Shown here piece by piece: positions 60,510-64,000 of a stretch of 64,000 bases of DNA. The stretch covers positions 1-64,000 of the forward strand of contig NZ_JBMERP010000010.1 of the NCBI RefSeq assembly GCF_049310925.1, given 5' to 3'. The position numbers and the translations under genes were made by a program. Numbering within the stretch: the stretch's first letter is position 1; every line of letters begins with the position of its first letter. Under the pieces are notes generated by a model, which saw only the letters and a program-made list of their open reading frames with translations, was not told where the DNA came from and made no database searches. Origin of the DNA: Virgibacillus_F sp049310925 (GTDB lineage Bacteria; Bacillota; Bacilli; Bacillales; Amphibacillaceae).

Positions 60510-61901
60510 TTATTTAAGTGTAGGATAACCTACACTTTCTTCAATACTCCATACAGTATCAAAATTAAATCCTATGAAACTTGTTTTATTTTTCATTTGA
60601 CTATCAGTTAAACCAGTTCCACCATCAGATGTTGATATTCCTGAAGTGGTTACATTCCAAAAAGAATTTGTTACAATTCCTCCATTTCTTCCGACTAACC
60701 CACCAGTAATCATCGTTCCACTTACTTTTCCATTTGCGTAAGAGGTAATTATACTACCATTATTTCTACCAATTAATCCTCCTCCGAACGAATCACCAGT
60801 AACGTTACCACTTACAAATGAATCTTTCACACTTCCACCATCATTCCAACCTACTATTCCACCAACGTTAAATTCTCCTATAACTTCTGTTTCTGTATGA
60901 ATTTTTTCTATATATCCATTTAAAGTATTGAAACCAATTAAACCACCAACGTTTTCAACCCCTGAAATATTACCAGTTACGCTAGAATTTATTAAAGTTC
61001 CATCATTATATCCAACTAAACCACCTACGTTATTTATACTTCCATTAATTTTAACGTTATTTAAATTGACATTTTTCACTTCAGAACCAATAGTGGTTTT
61101 TCCGAAAAAACCTACATTGTCGGTTGTTTCATCTGTGATTGATAAACCATTAATTGAATATTTTTTCCCATCAAATATTCCTGAAAAGCCAATACTTTTC
61201 CCTATCGGATTCCATTCACCATAACTATTCAAATCAATATCATTCATTAACATGTAATTTCCACTTAAATCATTTCTAATTGCATCTAATTCACTAGCAG
61301 TAGTTATACATGTGTAACCTACATAACAGTTATTACTATCGGTTACGTTTACACTACTAACTACATACCAATCATCTTCTACGTTGCCTTGAATGTACTT
61401 CTTTACCTCATTTGAATCTAACTTTCTAACTTCAATCTTTAATTCACCACTACTTGCATTTACTATTATAGGTTTTATAAAATCATTTACTTTATCTAAT
61501 ATTTTAAAAGCAACACTTTTAGAAGTATCTAATTTTAATTGACCTATAATTAATTCACCATCTTGTTTTAACACTTCATTTTTAAAAACTAAATTCTCTA
61601 TATTAGTACCATTCTTAACATGATATTCTAATACCTTCTTCACATCAGTTTTTATATCTGTTTCATAATTTGCTTCTACTGAATAGCTTTCCACACCTTC
61701 ATGAACAGTTTGTTTAATTAAAGAAGATTGAAGTGTTTTAGCGTTTTTAACTACTGCAACATTCTTAGTGTTATCAATAAAAATAAAATAACTCATTGTG
61801 GCTATTGTCGATATAATTAACATAATCACCATAGCAATCCCTAATTCTGATAAACTAAATCCTTTTTCCTTTTTTATAACTTTATCTCTTTCTAAATACA
61901 T
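60510..61901 (-). CDS. Prepilin-like surface protein with GLUG repeats
   Basis: A 463-aa protein. N-terminal class III/type IV prepilin signature KGFSLSELGIAMVIMLIIST with long hydrophobic helix, nearly identical to the disrupted gene at 18839. The C-terminal half (about 245-420) has at least five GLUG-type repeats (VGGLVGYNDG, VGGLIGFNTL, VGGIVGWNDG, GGGLIGRNNG, TGGLVGRNGG), a beta-solenoid found in adhesins and IgA-protease-like proteins. ATG at 61901 follows AAAAGGGGAG. It would need a prepilin peptidase, not found in this window. Confidence 0.8.
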   Translation of the reverse strand: MYLERDKVIKKEKGFSLSELGIAMVIMLIISTIATMSYFIFIDNTKNVAVVKNAKTLQSSLIKQTVHEGVESYSVEANYETDIKTDVKKVLEYHVKNGTNIENLVFKNEVLKQDGELIIGQLKLDTSKSVAFKILDKVNDFIKPIIVNASSGELKIEVRKLDSNEVKKYIQGNVEDDWYVVSSVNVTDSNNCYVGYTCITTASELDAIRNDLSGNYMLMNDIDLNSYGEWNPIGKSIGFSGIFDGKKYSINGLSITDETTDNVGFFGKTTIGSEVKNVNLNNVKINGSINNVGGLVGYNDGTLINSSVTGNISGVENVGGLIGFNTLNGYIEKIHTETEVIGEFNVGGIVGWNDGGSVKDSFVSGNVTGDSFGGGLIGRNNGSIITSYANGKVSGTMITGGLVGRNGGIVTNSFWNVTTSGISTSDGGTGLTDSQMKNKTSFIGFNFDTVWSIEESVGYPTLK

Positions 61902-61946
61902 AATTTATCTCCCCTTTTATATTCTCTATTATTTCTTTCTAATACT

Positions 61947-61993
61947 ATTATAGCTTTTTTTTAATAAAAATTCAGTAGTGGTAATCAGAGCAT
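61947..61993 (-). promoter_or_regulatory. Class-1 promoter of the GLUG protein
   Basis: Reverse: ATGCTCTGATTACC, ACTACTGAAT, 17 bases, GCTATAAT. It overlaps the end of the gene at 61993. Confidence 0.75.
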
Positions 61994-62769
61994 TACTTAT
62001 TTTTGAATTTTTCTAAATACCCATTATAGATTTTATTTAATTTATCAATAGATAAACTATCTTCATTTGTTTTATTTAAAAAATAAACTAAAAACTGATC
62101 ATTCAATTCCATTCCATTTGTTTTCTTTTTAATATCCTGACTAACACTATATAAACTTTCTTTTTTCTTTATAAAATTAAAGTTTTTATCTATATGTAAT
62201 AAACCTAATTCATAGCTCATAATAGCTTTCATATCTTCAGCAAAAAATTCACTATAGGAATTATTCCAAACATCACTATCTATATTTCCTTTTTCATCTT
62301 TTAATTTTCTATTTTCACCGTTTTTCCAATAACCACTTAATCTTCCCCCTCTCTCCTTTTCCCATTTTTTACGTTCATTATCACTCAACTCTTTTTCATA
62401 ATAATGCCCTAATTCATGTAATAAAGTTTCTTTCCATTCCTTTTCTATAACCCCTGTTAAATTATAATCATTATGTATTTTTATTAGTGAAGTAAAAGGA
62501 ATTTTATTTTCTTTTATAAAAAAACCCAATTCTGTTGTTCCTGAACTTTTATCTGAAATTTGAATGACTAATTTTCTATCAAACTCATACCCACTATTAA
62601 TTAAATCATCCATTATTTCTTCAACTTCTTCTTTACTTACAATTTCATTTTCACCAAATACTATATAGTCATTTGAAAATATAATTTGAAAACCTATAAA
62701 TAAAAATACCCCTAATCCTAATGCACCTATCCAAAATAATATAAAAATCCTTTTTATTTTCCCCAACAT
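61993..62769 (-). CDS. Membrane-anchored lethal-factor-type metalloprotease
   Basis: A 258-aa protein; ATG at 62769 follows AAAGGGGATTG. One N-terminal span (IFILFWIGALGLGVFLFIGF). HELGHYYEKE near residue 117 and SEFFAEDMKAIM about 57 residues later give the lethal-factor-type zinc site. Third such protease in the window. It is co-transcribed with a small gene ahead. Confidence 0.72.
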   Translation of the reverse strand: MLGKIKRIFILFWIGALGLGVFLFIGFQIIFSNDYIVFGENEIVSKEEVEEIMDDLINSGYEFDRKLVIQISDKSSGTTELGFFIKENKIPFTSLIKIHNDYNLTGVIEKEWKETLLHELGHYYEKELSDNERKKWEKERGGRLSGYWKNGENRKLKDEKGNIDSDVWNNSYSEFFAEDMKAIMSYELGLLHIDKNFNFIKKKESLYSVSQDIKKKTNGMELNDQFLVYFLNKTNEDSLSIDKLNKIYNGYLEKFKNK

Positions 62770-62782
62770 TAACAATCCCCTT

Positions 62783-63025
62783 TTATTTTAATTCAGATAT
62801 ATAATAATGATTATTCTCTATACTACCAAGCATTCTAACTAAATGATCATTAAATTCATTCATTATTATAATTTCAATTTTATTTCCATCCCCAATTTTT
62901 TTAACCTGAAATTTCCCCATTTTTTCTTCTATTCTTTTTCTTTTTTTTCTATCCATCTTTTTATAAAAAACATTAAAATTTATAATTTTTTCCTTTAAAT
63001 CGTATAAATGCCTTCCTTCAAACAT
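62783..63025 (-). CDS. Small basic protein, unknown
   Basis: An 80-aa protein after AAAGGGAGATG, with a helical basic centre (KKMDRKKRKRIEEKMGKF) and a beta-like end. It precedes the protease gene by 13 bases. Confidence 0.5.
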   Translation of the reverse strand: MFEGRHLYDLKEKIINFNVFYKKMDRKKRKRIEEKMGKFQVKKIGDGNKIEIIIMNEFNDHLVRMLGSIENNHYYISELK

Positions 63026-63060
63026 TCACAACATCTCCCTTTTTATATTCTTTAACTTTA

Positions 63061-63228
63061 TTACTTTCTACTTAAATACCATTCATCTAATTCACTTTTA
63101 TCTTCTTCAATTTTAGAAACTCCATTTTCATTATTTTCAACTCCACTATTTTCTTCATTATTGTTCATGAATCCAACCAAACATAATACAAACAATAAAA
63201 CGACAACACCAATAATTACTTTTTTCAT
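63061..63228 (-). CDS. Small secreted or membrane-anchored peptide
   Basis: A 55-aa protein; ATG at 63228 follows AAAGGGGTTAGTAAA. Hydrophobic N-terminus VIIGVVVLLFVLCLVGF, then an acidic tail ending WYLSRK. It is too short for most ORF filters but has a perfect class-2 promoter and strong ribosome site. The Cys (residue 16) may be a lipobox, though the -1 residue is unusual. Confidence 0.6.
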   Translation of the reverse strand: MKKVIIGVVVLLFVLCLVGFMNNNEENSGVENNENGVSKIEEDKSELDEWYLSRK

Positions 63229-63252
63229 TTTACTAACCCCTTTTTATTATAA

Positions 63253-63330
63253 AACCTATATATTAGGTTTTTTATCTTATAATACTATTATAACATCTTT
63301 TTTAATTCGTTATATTACAGGAATGTTACA
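63253..63330 (-). promoter_or_regulatory. Class-2 promoter of the small peptide operon
   Basis: Reverse: TGTAACATTCCTGTAATATA, TATAAT at 63287-63292, palindrome AACCTAATATATAGGTT at 63253-63269. Identical upstream box to that of the HNH gene. Confidence 0.8.
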
Positions 63331-63351
63331 AAAGGATATTATAAAAAGATC

Positions 63352-63383
63352 ATAAAAAAGAACGGATTTTAAGTCCGTTCAGA
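63352..63383 (-). terminator. Rho-independent terminator, reverse strand
   Basis: TGAACGGACttaaaATCCGTTC followed by TTTTTT, read on the reverse strand, at the stop of the ParR-like gene. Confidence 0.8.
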
Positions 63384-63801
63384 TTAACCCACCTAATTCG
63401 CTTTTTGCTTTTTCCCTTTTTTCTCTAACCCTTTCTATTCCACTATCGTTACCTTCTGTATCTTTATTTGATTGTGAATCACCGATAACTACTAAACCTT
63501 GCCTTTTTAACTCTTCCACAAATTCTTTAGCTACCTCTTTATTATCTAAATAAGATACTCCTGAGTTGTTTTGACTAGGTTGTTGTAATTCTGTATCTTC
63601 CCCTGATATATCCCTCAAAATACCTTCTATAATGTATCTTTTAAAGGCTTTAGATAACTTGTAGTCTTTAGTTAATTCCTCTATTCTTTTTTTTACAATG
63701 TATTTATCACTTTCATTACCAGTTATTTCGATAACATCTTCTCCATATAATTTAAAATTAGCATGTTTTAATTCTTCTTTCTTTTTAGCCACATTCCTCA
63801 C
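63379..63801 (-). CDS. Probable ParR-like partition adaptor
   Basis: A 140-aa basic protein (GTG start at 63801; GTG at 63792 is an alternative). The N-terminal half (NFKLYGEDVIEITG, then a helix KDYKLSKAFKRYIIEGILRD) could be a ribbon-helix-helix DNA-binding domain; the C-terminal part is a flexible charged tail. It follows directly after the ParM-like gene, where ParR adaptors sit. The call is mainly by context. Confidence 0.5.
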   Translation of the reverse strand: MRNVAKKKEELKHANFKLYGEDVIEITGNESDKYIVKKRIEELTKDYKLSKAFKRYIIEGILRDISGEDTELQQPSQNNSGVSYLDNKEVAKEFVEELKRQGLVVIGDSQSNKDTEGNDSGIERVREKREKAKSELGGLI

Positions 63802-63818
63802 CTACCCTTTTTAGAAAG

Positions 63819-63849
63819 AAAACCCCTAGAACTAATCCTAAGAGTTTCC
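63819..63849 (-). terminator. Hairpin between ParM-like and ParR-like genes
   Basis: AACTCTTAGgattagttCTAGGGGTT followed by TTCTTTC on the reverse strand. It may reduce read-through from the ParM-like gene to the next. Confidence 0.4.
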
Positions 63850-63859
63850 TATACAATCT

Positions 63860-64000
63860 TTATTTAGTTTTAACTTCTTCCTTTTCAAAAACATCACTAT
63901 ATAAATTTAATCCGAATTTATAAAAACCTAATGCATTCGCCATTTGATTATCTTCAGCAAGTATCATTTCATACCCTTCTTCTATAAATAATGGATAAAA
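63860..64000 (-). CDS. Actin-like ParM-type partition ATPase, C-terminal end only
   Basis: Only the last 46 codons are in the window. AEDNQMANALGFYKFGLNLY resembles the C-terminal end of ParM/StbA-family actin-like proteins, where an ANxxGxxKxG motif closes the nucleotide-binding fold. The gene runs off the right edge. It would form filaments that push plasmid copies apart. Confidence 0.55.
   Translation of the reverse strand, partial: FYPLFIEEGYEMILAEDNQMANALGFYKFGLNLYSDVFEKEEVKTK

Noticed and set aside
1..64000. CRISPR array, rRNA or tRNA genes
   Set aside because: No regularly spaced repeats with unique spacers, no rRNA-like tract and no convincing tRNA cloverleaf were seen.

Overview
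The window is a very AT-rich stretch of a large plasmid (or plasmid-like replicon) from a low-GC Gram-positive host, most likely a Bacillus-type Firmicute. The evidence is strong AGGAGG-type ribosome sites (a recurring AAAAGGGGATGTTAAA leader before the start), common TTG and GTG starts, a PolC-type DNA polymerase, a RepA_N and a Rep_3 initiator, and a ParM/ParR-like pair at the right edge. No rRNA or tRNA, virion or capsid gene was recognised. Most proteins are small and of unknown function.

Layout. 0.5-4.7 kb: a MerR-type DNA-binding protein, a repeat-rich intergenic region and two secreted proteins. 4.9-10.9 kb: a replication cassette (DHH phosphoesterase, SSB-like protein with an acidic tail, small unknown protein, PolC with an intact exonuclease and polymerase but a ruined PHP site). 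11-18.7 kb: a protein with tandem HTH domains, an HNH endonuclease, two NERD nucleases, a divergent sigma factor and membrane proteins. 18.8-21.6 kb: a prepilin-like gene split by a foreign insertion that carries a HIRAN protein, a broken integrase and the 3' tail of an erpA-type gene. 21.7-33.5 kb: about 25 small unknown genes, a mini-ATPase, a 300-bp palindrome full of GTAAC sites, an orphan DNA methyltransferase and several broken genes. 34-39.5 kb: a reverse-strand AbrB-type operon, two tyrosine recombinases and a 298-bp non-autonomous IS21-type element with a structured core. 39.6-45.3 kb: small genes, the RepA_N replicon, an ADP-ribosyltransferase-like protein and a metalloprotease. 45.3-63.2 kb: a mostly reverse-strand surface locus with a double-ATPase FtsK/EssC-like protein, a large secreted protein, five proteins sharing a new C-terminal domain, lipoproteins, lethal-factor-type metalloproteases and a GLUG-repeat prepilin-like protein; the Rep_3 replicon with its iterons lies inside it. 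63.4-64 kb: probable ParR and ParM.

The strongest unifying signal is regulatory. About sixteen promoters share one architecture (ATGGTCT, then ATTAAC-ACTACTGAA over the -35, 16-17 bp, then GCTATAAT). A second set carries a TGTAACAT/TGTAATAT direct repeat upstream of -10 and an AACCTA-N5-TAGGTT palindrome in the leader. The two promoter classes alternate along the replicon and precede the replication, sigma, nuclease and surface genes, so the element appears to run its own regulons. Candidate regulators in the window are the sigma factor, the tandem-HTH protein, two MerR-type proteins and the AbrB protein. Family assignments come from reading motifs only; no database search was run.
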